Below, in pieces: positions 1-8,131 of a DNA stretch of 64,000 nucleotides. Both the position numbers and the translations under genes were made by a program. Every line of letters starts with the position of its first letter. The first letter of the stretch is position 1. The stretch is from Turneriella sp942492915. GTDB taxonomy: Bacteria > Spirochaetota > Leptospiria > Turneriellales > Turneriellaceae. The stretch is taken from the NCBI GenBank assembly GCA_942492915.1, contig OW818662.1:3286001-3350000 (forward strand), read 5' to 3'. A model generated the notes under the pieces. The model was not told where the DNA came from. It did not search any database and saw only the letters and a list, made by a program, of their open reading frames with translations.

Positions 1-1394
1 AGGTTATTGGTGATGCGGCTTGTAGAGCTTGAGATCGATATTCGGATACCGTCAGAAGTGCTGTAACCACTGCCAATAATCACATTATTCGTCATCGTGG
101 GTGCCGATGTACCGTTAAAGATTGCAAAGCTGTTACTGCCACCACCGCTGAAAATGATATTATTAGTAATCGGCGGCGAAGAAATCTGGTTGTATATGCC
201 GTACGACGATGTCGCAGTGCCGCCGTGAATGAAGTTTCCGGTGATTTCAGCGGGAGTGGCCGAGCTGTTATTTATAGCATAACTGTTGCTGCTACCGCCT
301 CCGCCACGAATTGTGTTACCGATAATTGTCGCGGTCGCACCTGAAGTGGTGCTGATGCCATTCGTATTGAATGCTGTGCCGCCGGTTATTGTGTTGCCCG
401 TAATTCTCGGTGACCCTGCGATACAGTGGATGCCGTATGCTGAGGCACCTAATGTAGGTGTGCTGCCGCCACTTATGGTATTCTGTGAAATTACTGGTGA
501 AGAACTATCGCTTCTGATGCCATAGGGAGTGCCCCCGGTACCGCCGCTGATATTGTTACCAGAGATGGTGGGATTACTCGATGTCAGATAGACGCCCGCG
601 TTCAAGACGCCGACGACGGACCCTCCGACAATCGTGAATCCATCGAGCACCGTCGTCGCGGTGTAAGCCGCCGTGATGTTCGACAAACCCTGAACGGCAA
701 TCATTGTCGGCGCCTGAATTGTCGTCACTAGAGTCGCGGTGTTACGCGTCGCGAATTCATTGCCGGTACTGTAGCCGCCGTAAATGCTGATTCCTGGTTT
801 AAGCGTTATGCTTTCGTTGTAAGTGCCCTGCGCGACGAAGATGCGGCGGGTGATCGCAGGGTCTCCGTTACGAATGCTATCCACATATTCTATCGCACCC
901 TGAATTGTTTTCATAGGTGAAGATAAATTACCTGTTTGTACACCTGCCAGTGACCCAGCATCGACATAAATAATGTCGTCGGCTAATACCTGAATCGAGC
1001 CCGTGTTGCTAAGTAGGCTCGTTGCGACTTTGGCAGCGCTAACACGCCAGTAATAACGCACTGATCTTAACACCTGACCCGGTGCCATATCTGCGGGCAC
1101 GAGCTTGTACGAACCGCCCGAAACCTCTTTGCTGAGAGCCAGAGTCGAAAAATTGGCCGCAGCTGACATTTCCAATCGATACAGAGAAATGCCCGGCTTG
1201 ACGCTCCACAAGAACAGGGGATTCGCGTCGACCGCTGCGCCATCTTTTGGCGACAAAAGGTCAATCGCTGCCTGACCGCGTGCCAGAAATTCACCCGACA
1301 AAAGTTCACCTGTCGAGGTACCATTGCAACGAGAAATCGCGCCGGCTGCGAAGGCGAGTAGAAAGAAAAGACTGCAAATACGATTGTTACACAT
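1..1394 (-). CDS. Beta-helix repeat lipoprotein-like protein, partial (C-terminus beyond left edge)
   Basis: The minus strand is open from an ATG at 1394 to the window edge, about 464 codons, all in one frame. The N-terminus looks like a signal peptide (hydrophobic LFFLLAFAAGA) followed by Cys23. The residue before that Cys is Arg, which is unusual for a lipobox, so lipidation is uncertain. Residues 40-120 resemble an Ig/Fn3-like domain. A DUF1565-like start follows (YVDAGS, FVAQGTYNE, ISIYGGY), and then many short repeats of the form ITNNII/GGGSNS, typical of right-handed parallel beta-helices. It is probably surface-exposed or secreted. The substrate is unknown. No clear Shine-Dalgarno was seen. 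Confidence 0.8.
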   Translation of the reverse strand, partial: MCNNRICSLFFLLAFAAGAISRCNGTSTGELLSGEFLARGQAAIDLLSPKDGAAVDANPLFLWSVKPGISLYRLEMSAAANFSTLALSKEVSGGSYKLVPADMAPGQVLRSVRYYWRVSAAKVATSLLSNTGSIQVLADDIIYVDAGSLAGVQTGNLSSPMKTIQGAIEYVDSIRNGDPAITRRIFVAQGTYNESITLKPGISIYGGYSTGNEFATRNTATLVTTIQAPTMIAVQGLSNITAAYTATTVLDGFTIVGGSVVGVLNAGVYLTSSNPTISGNNISGGTGGTPYGIRSDSSSPVISQNTISGGSTPTLGASAYGIHCIAGSPRITGNTITGGTAFNTNGISTTSGATATIIGNTIRGGGGSSNSYAINNSSATPAEITGNFIHGGTATSSYGIYNQISSPPITNNIIFSGGGSNSFAIFNGTSAPTMTNNVIIGSGYSTSDGIRISISSSTSRITNN

Positions 1395-1519
1395 ATTCAG
1401 AAAGTTACGCCTATTTGGGCCAGAGAGCTCTTAAATCTCTCTGACGTAAAGCCTGTTTTCTGCGGGTATGAGGACAAGTTGCTGGTAATGATCTCGTGAC
1501 TTATCCGCAGCGAAGCCGA

Positions 1520-2770
1520 CTACCGCAGCGACAGCTCAGCCATCGTCTGCGCTAGAATTTCAACGCCGCGCGCTATCTCTTCGGGCGAAGTGTATTCGTC
1601 GCTGCGGTGGCTGTAGCCGCTTTTAGACGGCACGAAGATCATTCCCATCGGTACAATGCGCGCGATGAAGAGCGAGTCATGGTATGCGCGGCTTGGCAGG
1701 CGCATGTGTGAATAACCATACGCTTCGGTCGCCGCTTCGGCGGCCTTCAAGATTGTCTGATCTGAAACTGCCGGCGGGTCAGAGTTGATATCTTCGATTT
1801 CGACTTTTAATCCTCGCTCATCGGCGAGTCGTTTTGCCAGGGTCTTCACTGCCGTGACCACTGCATCGCGTGTCTCGAGCCGAATGTCGCGAATGTCGAA
1901 CTCCACCGTTGCCTTTGCCGGTATGCTATTGATCGCGCCGGGGTGAACCTTGACGACGCCGACCGTCGCAACAGTGTCAGGGCTCGCACTCGTTTTCGCA
2001 AGCCGCTCGGCTTCTTGAATGAGAATCGCGCAGGGCACCAGCGCATCTTTGCGCGCAGGCATCAGCACACCACCCGCATGGCCGCCTTCGCCGGTGAAAT
2101 GAATGCGAAACGACGCCGGCGCCGCGATGCCCGTGACGATGCCAATCTGCTTTTTTTCGCGCTCGAGCACGGGGCCTTGTTCTATATGCAGCTCGACAAA
2201 ATAATCATAGTAGCCCTTGGGTAGGATTGCACTCTCTACTGTTCCCTTATACCCTGCGGAATCACGCGCCTCGTCGAAACTCAGCCCGTCTTTATCACGC
2301 AACGCCGCAACCTTCTCTAATGCAATTGTATTCGACATGATGCGGCTGCCGATACACCCGATGCCGAAACGTGTAGGTTCTTCAGACGTGAAAAATACAA
2401 CTTCAATCGGACGCTTCGGCTGAAAGCCTGCAGCCTTCAGCGAGCGCAGAGCCTCGAGCCCGCCGAAGACTCCCACTGTGCCGTCGAAGCGCCCGGCGTG
2501 AGGCACTGCGTCACAGTGCGAACCCGTGCCAACGGCGCCGAGCGCCTTTTCGTCACCCAGGCGCACGAAAATATTGCCGATCGCATCTTCGCGCACAAAC
2601 AGCCCGGCCTCGCGTGCGAGCGATTTGAAATAGTCGCGCGCCTTGAGGTCGTTTTCCGTGAAAATTATGCGCGTCACCGCGGGGTATTCATGGTCAGAGA
2701 AGCGCGCGAGCTTTTCGAGTTCGTCGCTGACGCGTTTGGCGTTGACGGTGATTTTAGGCGCTTGCGGCAT
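1520..2770 (-). CDS. M20-family amidohydrolase, ureidoglycolate amidohydrolase-like
   Basis: This 416-aa protein is a Zn/Mn-dependent M20/M28 amidase-carbamoylase. Visible motifs are GSHCDAVPHAGRFDG around residues 83-97 (metal ligands His85 and Asp87) and FTSEEPTRFG around 127-136 with the catalytic and metal glutamates. The phrase TSEEPTRFGI..GSR is, as I recall, closer to plant ureidoglycolate amidohydrolase than to allantoate amidohydrolase. The second M20 gene at 4040-5251 has the allantoate-type SDEEGVR motif. The inferred reaction is ureidoglycolate to glyoxylate, CO2 and ammonia, the last step of purine ring degradation. N-carbamoyl-amino-acid hydrolase is the main alternative. Allantoinase, PuuD and XdhABC in the same window support a ureide role. 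Confidence 0.8.
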   Translation of the reverse strand: MPQAPKITVNAKRVSDELEKLARFSDHEYPAVTRIIFTENDLKARDYFKSLAREAGLFVREDAIGNIFVRLGDEKALGAVGTGSHCDAVPHAGRFDGTVGVFGGLEALRSLKAAGFQPKRPIEVVFFTSEEPTRFGIGCIGSRIMSNTIALEKVAALRDKDGLSFDEARDSAGYKGTVESAILPKGYYDYFVELHIEQGPVLEREKKQIGIVTGIAAPASFRIHFTGEGGHAGGVLMPARKDALVPCAILIQEAERLAKTSASPDTVATVGVVKVHPGAINSIPAKATVEFDIRDIRLETRDAVVTAVKTLAKRLADERGLKVEIEDINSDPPAVSDQTILKAAEAATEAYGYSHMRLPSRAYHDSLFIARIVPMGMIFVPSKSGYSHRSDEYTSPEEIARGVEILAQTMAELSLR

Positions 2771-2819
2771 TTCACTTTTTGAAGAGAAGCTTTCGAACCG
2801 GCAAGAAATTTTCCAATTC

Positions 2820-2847
2820 GTAGAGACGCGCTACAGCGCGTCTCTAC
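2820..2847. repeat. Perfect palindrome of the GTAGAGACG type
   Basis: The arms GTAGAGACGCGCT (2820-2832) and AGCGCGTCTCTAC (2835-2847) are perfectly complementary around a 2-base loop. It lies between two divergent genes, 9 bases before the ATG of the + strand gene, so it is not a terminator for either. It resembles the GTAGAGACG...CGTCTCTAC palindromes I know from cyanobacterial genomes. Confidence 0.85.
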
Positions 2848-2855
2848 AATAACCC

Positions 2856-4007
2856 ATGGCTAAACAAGAATTCGACGTCATTGTCTATGGCGCAACAGGC
2901 TTCACCGGTCGTCTGGTCGCAGAATATCTGACCGAAAATAATACTGACCGCTGGGCGATGGCGGGCCGCAACAAAGCGAAACTCGCCGAGGTGCGCGATC
3001 TGATCGGCGCGCCGAAAGATATCCCTCTTATTGAGGCTGATGCCGCAAACCCCGCGTCGCTGGCTGCGATGTGCAAGCGCACCAAGGTGGTGCTCACCAC
3101 TGTCGGCCCTTACCAGCTCTATGGCACACCGCTCGTCGCAGCCTGCGCAGCGGCAGGCACCGACTATGTTGACCTCTGTGGCGAACCCAACTGGATTCGC
3201 GAGATGATTCTTAGCCACGAGGCGGCCGCAAAAAAGAGCGGTGCGCGCATTGTAATTTCTGCAGGCTTCGATTCAATACCTTCAGACCTCGGCGTCTGGT
3301 TCTTGCAGCAAGAAGCCATCAAGAAATTTGGGTCTCCGGCGCCGCGTGTCAAAGGCCGTGTGCGCAAGATGCAGGGCGGTGCTTCGGGTGGCACGCTCGC
3401 CAGTATGAAAGAGGTGCTGCGCGCAACCTTCAAAGACCCCAGTCTCGCCAAGATTCTGAGCAGCTCGTTTGCGCTAACTCCCGGTTTTGAGGGCCCAAGC
3501 CAACCATCAGGCATGATGCCCGAATACGACAAATCAGCCGGTGTCTGGGTCGTGCCGTTCGTCATGGCGCCTATCAATACCAAGAACGTCCACCGCACGA
3601 ACTTCTTACTCAAGCACGCGTATGGTCAAGATTTCGTCTATGACGAGATGATGTACACAACCCTCGGCGAAGCCGCGCGCGCGCTCGTCGACGCGGCAGC
3701 CAAAGCCAACCCGTTTACAGGCAAAGGCCTTAAGCCCGGGGAAGGCCCTTCAAAAGAAGAGCGTGAAAATGGTTTCTACGACATTGCTTTCTTCGGCGAA
3801 TACCCCAACGGTGATCGCATCGTGACTTCGGTCAAAGGCGACCGCGACCCGGGTTACGGTTCGACGAGCAAAATGATTTCTGAGGCAGCACTAACGCTCA
3901 AAGACGTTGAATCTCCTGGCGGTGTTTTTACGCCGGGTGGAGTTATGGCCGCACCGCTGGTTGAACGCCTGCAGAAATATGCGGGGCTGACTTTCAAAGT
4001 TGAATAG
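2856..4007 (+). CDS. Saccharopine dehydrogenase-like / trans-acting enoyl reductase family protein
   Basis: 383 aa with an N-terminal Rossmann fold. DVIVYGATGFTGRLVAEYL (residues 7-25) is the dinucleotide-binding glycine motif of the family that includes human SCCPDH and the mycobacterial trans-acting enoyl reductases. The following segments (AGRNKAKL, TTVGPYQLYG, YVDLCGEPNW) are also family-typical, and the length is close to normal. It probably acts as a soluble NAD(P)-dependent oxidoreductase in lipid metabolism. The true substrate cannot be read from sequence. It is transcribed away from the amidohydrolase gene on its left, with a palindrome in the short intergenic space, and converges on the allantoate amidohydrolase gene. 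Confidence 0.85.
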   Translation: MAKQEFDVIVYGATGFTGRLVAEYLTENNTDRWAMAGRNKAKLAEVRDLIGAPKDIPLIEADAANPASLAAMCKRTKVVLTTVGPYQLYGTPLVAACAAAGTDYVDLCGEPNWIREMILSHEAAAKKSGARIVISAGFDSIPSDLGVWFLQQEAIKKFGSPAPRVKGRVRKMQGGASGGTLASMKEVLRATFKDPSLAKILSSSFALTPGFEGPSQPSGMMPEYDKSAGVWVVPFVMAPINTKNVHRTNFLLKHAYGQDFVYDEMMYTTLGEAARALVDAAAKANPFTGKGLKPGEGPSKEERENGFYDIAFFGEYPNGDRIVTSVKGDRDPGYGSTSKMISEAALTLKDVESPGGVFTPGGVMAAPLVERLQKYAGLTFKVE

Positions 4008-4016
4008 AGCCGTTGA

Positions 4017-4035
4017 GACGCCCTTCACGGGCGTC
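4017..4035. repeat. Small hairpin between convergent genes
   Basis: GACGCCC (4017-4023) pairs with GGGCGTC (4029-4035). It sits between the ends of two convergent genes and could act as a shared terminator, but there is no T-run. Its GAGACGCCC start recalls the palindrome at 2820. Confidence 0.5.
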
Positions 4036-4039
4036 CCCA

Positions 4040-5251
4040 TCACAAAGATTTCAAAAACGTCACAAACACCTCAATCGCCGCCGCGACGTCTTCGACCGTC
4101 ACGGTTTCAATCGGGTTGTGGCTGATGCCGCCGGGGCTGCGAATAAACAGCATAGCGGTATTGGTCACCTTCGACATGATTGCGGTGTCGTGGCCCGCTC
4201 CGCTTGCCAGACGAAATGGCTTATGGCTATGGAATTGCATAGCAGACGCCATTTTATTCACTAATGCAGCCTCGCATTTGACCACTGCCTGCGCCTCTTG
4301 GGTCTCAATTTGCATGTCGATATCACGGCGCTTGGCGATGGCCGCCGCTTCACCCAAGATTACCTCGGTCGCACGATCGAGCACCGGTTGGTCGCCATGG
4401 CGGATGTCTAAACTGAAATAGACCTCTCCCGGTATTACATTGGCGCCGCCGGGTCGAACCTGAGCCATGCCGACTGTCGCAACGAGATTCGGTATCGAGA
4501 GACCATATTTTTCGACAAAAACATTGAGTTCGCTGAGCGCTGCGAACGCGTCACGCCGGCCGCGCATGGGAGTGGTGCCCGCATGGCTTGCGAGGCCGTG
4601 GTAGAATAGTCTTATGCGTGATTGTCCCACGAGGCCGGTGACGGCACCCAGTGCGAGATTTTCAGATTCAAGCACGGGTCCTTGTTCGATATGTACTTCG
4701 GCAAAACCCGCGACATCGGAAAAATTGTAGGCAGCACTTCTGAAATCCGCCGGATTAAGACCAAAGTTGCGAATTGCGTCTGCCATCGTGATGCCGTTCT
4801 CATCGATGCGTGCGAGATACTCTTCTTTAAATTGACCAGCCACAGCGAGCGAACCGAGGTACGGCATTTTGTAACGCACGCCTTCTTCATCGCTGAAGCC
4901 GATCGTATCGAAGTGGTGTGCGAGGTTCTGCGCGCCGATCGCCTGCGCCGCTGCGATGCCGATCAACACACCGAGCATGCCATCGTATTTACCGGCATCG
5001 GGCACTGTATCGAGGTGACTGCCCGTGAGAAAAGTTTTGGGGCCTTGCCCCTCAAGGCGGCCGATGATGTTGCCGAGCGCATCAACGCGCACCTGCATGC
5101 CGGCGCCCTGCATATACCTGCGCACGAGGGCGTGCGCGCGTTGCATCGGCTCTGACATGAAGGTGCGTTTCAGAATATCGGGGCTTTCAGTGCAGGCGGC
5201 GAGTTCATCGGCGCGCCTGAGGCATTCGTGGGCGAGTTGGGTGTAGTTCAT
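4040..5251 (-). CDS. Allantoate amidohydrolase-like M20 protein
   Basis: 403 aa. The M20 amidase-carbamoylase motifs are complete: TGSHLDTVPDAGKYDG around residues 77-91 (ligands His79 and Asp81), IGFSDEEGVRY around 117-127, EVHIEQGP, and a dimerisation domain with GLASHAGTTPM. The SDEEGVR motif matches allantoate amidohydrolases and bacterial AllC. The inferred reaction is allantoate to ureidoglycine, CO2 and ammonia. Ureidoglycolate amidohydrolase or N-carbamoyl-amino-acid amidohydrolase remain possible. The next gene on this strand, the YpfJ-type peptidase at 5255, ends 3 bases upstream of this start, so the two are probably co-transcribed. A GCTATGG/CCATAGC-type palindrome lies inside the 3' part of the gene at 4226-4243. 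Confidence 0.8.
   Translation of the reverse strand: MNYTQLAHECLRRADELAACTESPDILKRTFMSEPMQRAHALVRRYMQGAGMQVRVDALGNIIGRLEGQGPKTFLTGSHLDTVPDAGKYDGMLGVLIGIAAAQAIGAQNLAHHFDTIGFSDEEGVRYKMPYLGSLAVAGQFKEEYLARIDENGITMADAIRNFGLNPADFRSAAYNFSDVAGFAEVHIEQGPVLESENLALGAVTGLVGQSRIRLFYHGLASHAGTTPMRGRRDAFAALSELNVFVEKYGLSIPNLVATVGMAQVRPGGANVIPGEVYFSLDIRHGDQPVLDRATEVILGEAAAIAKRRDIDMQIETQEAQAVVKCEAALVNKMASAMQFHSHKPFRLASGAGHDTAIMSKVTNTAMLFIRSPGGISHNPIETVTVEDVAAAIEVFVTFLKSL
4226..4243. repeat. GCTATG..CATAGC palindrome inside the allantoate amidohydrolase gene
   Basis: GCTATG and CATAGC flank GAATTG. It is a diverged member of the dispersed AGCTATGGAAATCCATAGCT family seen at 8577, 19577 and 56432. It is fully coding and causes no disruption. 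Confidence 0.45.
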
Positions 5252-5254
5252 CGT

Positions 5255-6145
5255 TTAGCCAAACGTATCACACGCCTGCAGATCACCGCTCTGCATGCCC
5301 GTCTTGAACCAGCGAACGCGCTCTGCAGCGCTACCGTGCGTGAATGACTCGGGTGATACGCTCTGCCCGGCGCGTCTCTGCAGCGTGTCGTCGCCAATGG
5401 CTGAAGCTGCGCCCAGCGCTTCTTCAACGTCACCTTCCTGGATAATCTGCCGTGCTTTGTGCGCATGGTGCGCCCAGACGCCCGCGTAACAGTCTGCCTG
5501 AAGTTCCATTTTGACGGAGAGCGCATTTGCGGTGGTTTCCGAAGCGCCCTCTTGTTGTTGTCTGACCTTGCGCATCGTGCCGAGCATATTCTGCACGTGG
5601 TGGCCGACCTCGTGACCAATCACGTAGGCCTGCGCGAAATCACCGGGCGCCTTGTAAGAGGTTTTCATCTCTTGATAGAATGTCAGGTCGATATAGACCT
5701 TCTGGTCGGCCGGGCAATAGAACGGCCCCATTGCCGACTTGCCCTTACCACATGGAGTCGGCGTCGAACCGCGAAACAGCACGAGTTTCGGATCACGGTA
5801 CTGTTTGCCCATCGTCTGAAACCGTTCACGCCACACGTCTTCGGTGTCTGCCAGCACGACGGACACGAATTTCGCCAGCTTGTCACCCGCGGGTATTTGC
5901 TGCGCAGGGGTCGATGATTCTGTCACAGTGCTTTCGCCGCTGTTCAAGAGGCGCATGATCAGAGCAGGATCGATATCGAAAAAGTAAGCCGCCGCTGCGG
6001 CCACAATAATCGCCACGATACCTTTGCCGCGCAGACCGCCGAGTAACAAGCCTACGATGCCGCCTCCGCTGCTATTGCCGCCCCCCCCACCCCGGCGGTC
6101 TTCGACGTTATTGCTTTCTCTGCCATCATCACGCATACGTGTCAA
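5255..6145 (-). CDS. YpfJ-type neutral zinc metallopeptidase
   Basis: 296 aa with the layout of the YpfJ/zinc_peptidase family: an N-terminal RESNNVEDRRGGGG segment, one membrane helix around residues 42-56 (GIVAIIVAAAAAYFF), and the catalytic motif VIGHEVGHHVQ (HEVGH at 178-182). A downstream ELQADCYAGVWAH probably supplies the third ligand. It is likely anchored in the inner membrane with the catalytic domain outside the cytoplasm. The family function is poorly known. The start may be the ATG at 6136 (MRDDGRES), which gives the usual family N-terminus. It lies just upstream of the allantoate amidohydrolase gene on the same strand. Confidence 0.85.
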   Translation of the reverse strand: MTRMRDDGRESNNVEDRRGGGGGNSSGGGIVGLLLGGLRGKGIVAIIVAAAAAYFFDIDPALIMRLLNSGESTVTESSTPAQQIPAGDKLAKFVSVVLADTEDVWRERFQTMGKQYRDPKLVLFRGSTPTPCGKGKSAMGPFYCPADQKVYIDLTFYQEMKTSYKAPGDFAQAYVIGHEVGHHVQNMLGTMRKVRQQQEGASETTANALSVKMELQADCYAGVWAHHAHKARQIIQEGDVEEALGAASAIGDDTLQRRAGQSVSPESFTHGSAAERVRWFKTGMQSGDLQACDTFG

Positions 6146-6304
6146 GAGTGCAGGCGGGTGTTACATCGAGCGTCAATTCATTCTCTAAGCAACTCACCCT
6201 TAACAGCGACGATTTCACACCGGTTTCCCGATTGACCGACGCGGAGCGCTAAATATTGCAGACCTCTGTAATCTCAAGTCGACGGTGGGGAAACAATTGC
6301 AAAC

Positions 6305-7066
6305 ATGAATACGCTGCAACAATACTTCAAGAAGAATACCAAAAGGTTGATCCACAAGTACGATCACTATTTCGAGATCTATGAGCGCCATTTTCAGAAA
6401 TATCGCAATAAACCCGTCGTGATTCTTGAAATCGGAATTTTTCAGGGTGGCAGCCTGCAGATGTGGAAGAACTACTTTGGCAGTAAGGCGATGATCTACG
6501 GTATCGATATCAATCCCAAATGCAAAGAATTTGAAGAAAAGAATGTCAAGATCTTCATCGGCTCGCAGTCAGATCGCAAATTTCTTCGCAGCATCAAGCA
6601 GCAGATTCCGAAGGTTGACATATTGATCGATGATGGCGGGCATTTCATGAAACAGCAGATCGTCACCTTTGAAGAAATGTATGACCATGTGAAAGATGAC
6701 GGCATCTTCTTGTGCGAAGACCTGCACACTTCATATTGGTTGCGTTATGGCGGCGGCCATAAGCGCCGCGGTACCTTTATCGAGTATAGCAAGAATTTCG
6801 TAGATTCGATCAATGCATACCACTCAGAAGAGAGATCGCTCAAGGTTGATAATTTTACCAAAACGACGCATTCACTGCATTTTTACGACAGTATTCTTGT
6901 GATTGAAAAATCGCCGCGCAAACCGCCAACCGACAGCTCTACCGGCAAGTTCAGTTACAGTGTCGAAACGGCACCGAGAAACTTCTGGTACGTTCTGAAG
7001 ATTGGCACGCTGCACGTTATTGATTACGTGTTGCGTCTCTTCAGGCTTCCCGGTCTGATGCGATAG
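6305..7066 (+). CDS. Class I SAM-dependent methyltransferase
   Basis: 253 aa. VILEIGIFQGGSLQMWKNYFG (around residues 39-59) is the SAM-binding glycine loop, IYGIDINP the acidic residue at strand 2, and ILIDDGGHFMKQQIVTFEEMY the strand-4 region. This pattern matches the Methyltransf_24/CmcI-like O-methyltransferases that act on sugars and polyketides. It is probably cytoplasmic. The acceptor is unknown; a surface glycan is a fair guess because the next gene also looks glycan-related. It follows a 159-base non-coding stretch. The ATG at 6305 is the first in-frame start, and no strong Shine-Dalgarno was seen. Confidence 0.75.
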   Translation: MNTLQQYFKKNTKRLIHKYDHYFEIYERHFQKYRNKPVVILEIGIFQGGSLQMWKNYFGSKAMIYGIDINPKCKEFEEKNVKIFIGSQSDRKFLRSIKQQIPKVDILIDDGGHFMKQQIVTFEEMYDHVKDDGIFLCEDLHTSYWLRYGGGHKRRGTFIEYSKNFVDSINAYHSEERSLKVDNFTKTTHSLHFYDSILVIEKSPRKPPTDSSTGKFSYSVETAPRNFWYVLKIGTLHVIDYVLRLFRLPGLMR

Positions 7067-7087
7067 CTTTTCCGGGGCCGTTCGGTT

Positions 7088-8131
7088 ATGAGCTGGAAAT
7101 TCACCGAAGCTCTCGAAGATGGCCGCAGTTTTGTCGTCACGGATGCGCTGCTGAATAAAACCGCGGCAAACAATGAGCTCTCCGTTGGGGCTGGTACGGC
7201 GCGCGACGGGGCAGAGACCAGTTCAAGACCTGCATACATTAAGATTGAAAATTATGACCTGCCTGACTGGCGACCGCTGACTGCCAGATCAGAGGTGCCG
7301 TTCACTTTGAAGTTGAAAACAGGTGGAAATTTTGCACAGACAGAGACGCGTATCGTCTATTTTATTAATTGCTACATAAACAAAAATTTCTTGTTTCTCT
7401 TCAGGTCGCAAATGCGCGAACTTGCTGCAACCGGACTTTTGCATGAAACCGCGGCCGTGCTCTATATTGTATCGTCGGGTACAGAACAAGACCGGGCCGC
7501 GTTAGTAGATGAGGCTCACAGCATTTTCGCGCCAGGCGTAGATGTGCGCCATGTTCACCACACCGAAAATGCGTACGAATACCCGGGCATAAGAAAAGTA
7601 TGGGAACTCGGCAAAGAAAACACCCAGGCGCTGATTCTGTATTTTCACGCCCGCGGCATCAGCCGCATCAAACTCGGCAAATTTCGTCGCAACCGACAAT
7701 TTACCGAAAGGGGACTTTTTAAAAAAGTTATCGGCGAATGGCGCGAAAATCTGACCTGGCTAAAGTACATACAATCTGCAGAAAAACTCGGCATCAATTG
7801 CGGCGGTAACGGCTGGTTGTGGTTTAACTTTTGGTGGGTACGCGCGTCGTACGTGGCGCATCTTGAAGAGCCGGTGAAAACCGATCGCCGGCACTACTAC
7901 GAAGACTGGATTGCACGGGATATCAGCAACGGATCGGCTGGCGGGTACCCTAACTCATTGGACAAATGCCTGAGCATCGCGTCTTCGCCGGGCCTGAAAA
8001 AATTTAATCTCGGCTCTGATTTTCATCCGCTGAAGGGCGAAACGAATCTTGGGCTGCCTCTCGGTCGGCTGCGGTACCATATTGCGCGGATAGCGGCCCG
8101 GCTTAAGCGAGCATTGGGCAGAAAAATCTAG
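7088..8131 (+). CDS. Protein of unknown function, possibly glycan-related
   Basis: 347 aa, and I do not recognise a named family with confidence. There is no signal peptide or clear membrane segment. The central region has alternating strands and helices (RIVYFINCYINKNFLFLF, AAVLYIVSSGTEQD, ALILYFHARGIS). Then comes an aromatic stretch, GNGWLWFNFWWVRASYV, and later RRHYYEDWIARD, which resembles the C-terminal acceptor region of some glycosyltransferases. The C-terminus is basic. It follows the methyltransferase by 21 bases and is probably co-transcribed with it. The 3' end overlaps the end of the convergent allantoinase gene by 4 bases. Confidence 0.6.
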   Translation: MSWKFTEALEDGRSFVVTDALLNKTAANNELSVGAGTARDGAETSSRPAYIKIENYDLPDWRPLTARSEVPFTLKLKTGGNFAQTETRIVYFINCYINKNFLFLFRSQMRELAATGLLHETAAVLYIVSSGTEQDRAALVDEAHSIFAPGVDVRHVHHTENAYEYPGIRKVWELGKENTQALILYFHARGISRIKLGKFRRNRQFTERGLFKKVIGEWRENLTWLKYIQSAEKLGINCGGNGWLWFNFWWVRASYVAHLEEPVKTDRRHYYEDWIARDISNGSAGGYPNSLDKCLSIASSPGLKKFNLGSDFHPLKGETNLGLPLGRLRYHIARIAARLKRALGRKI

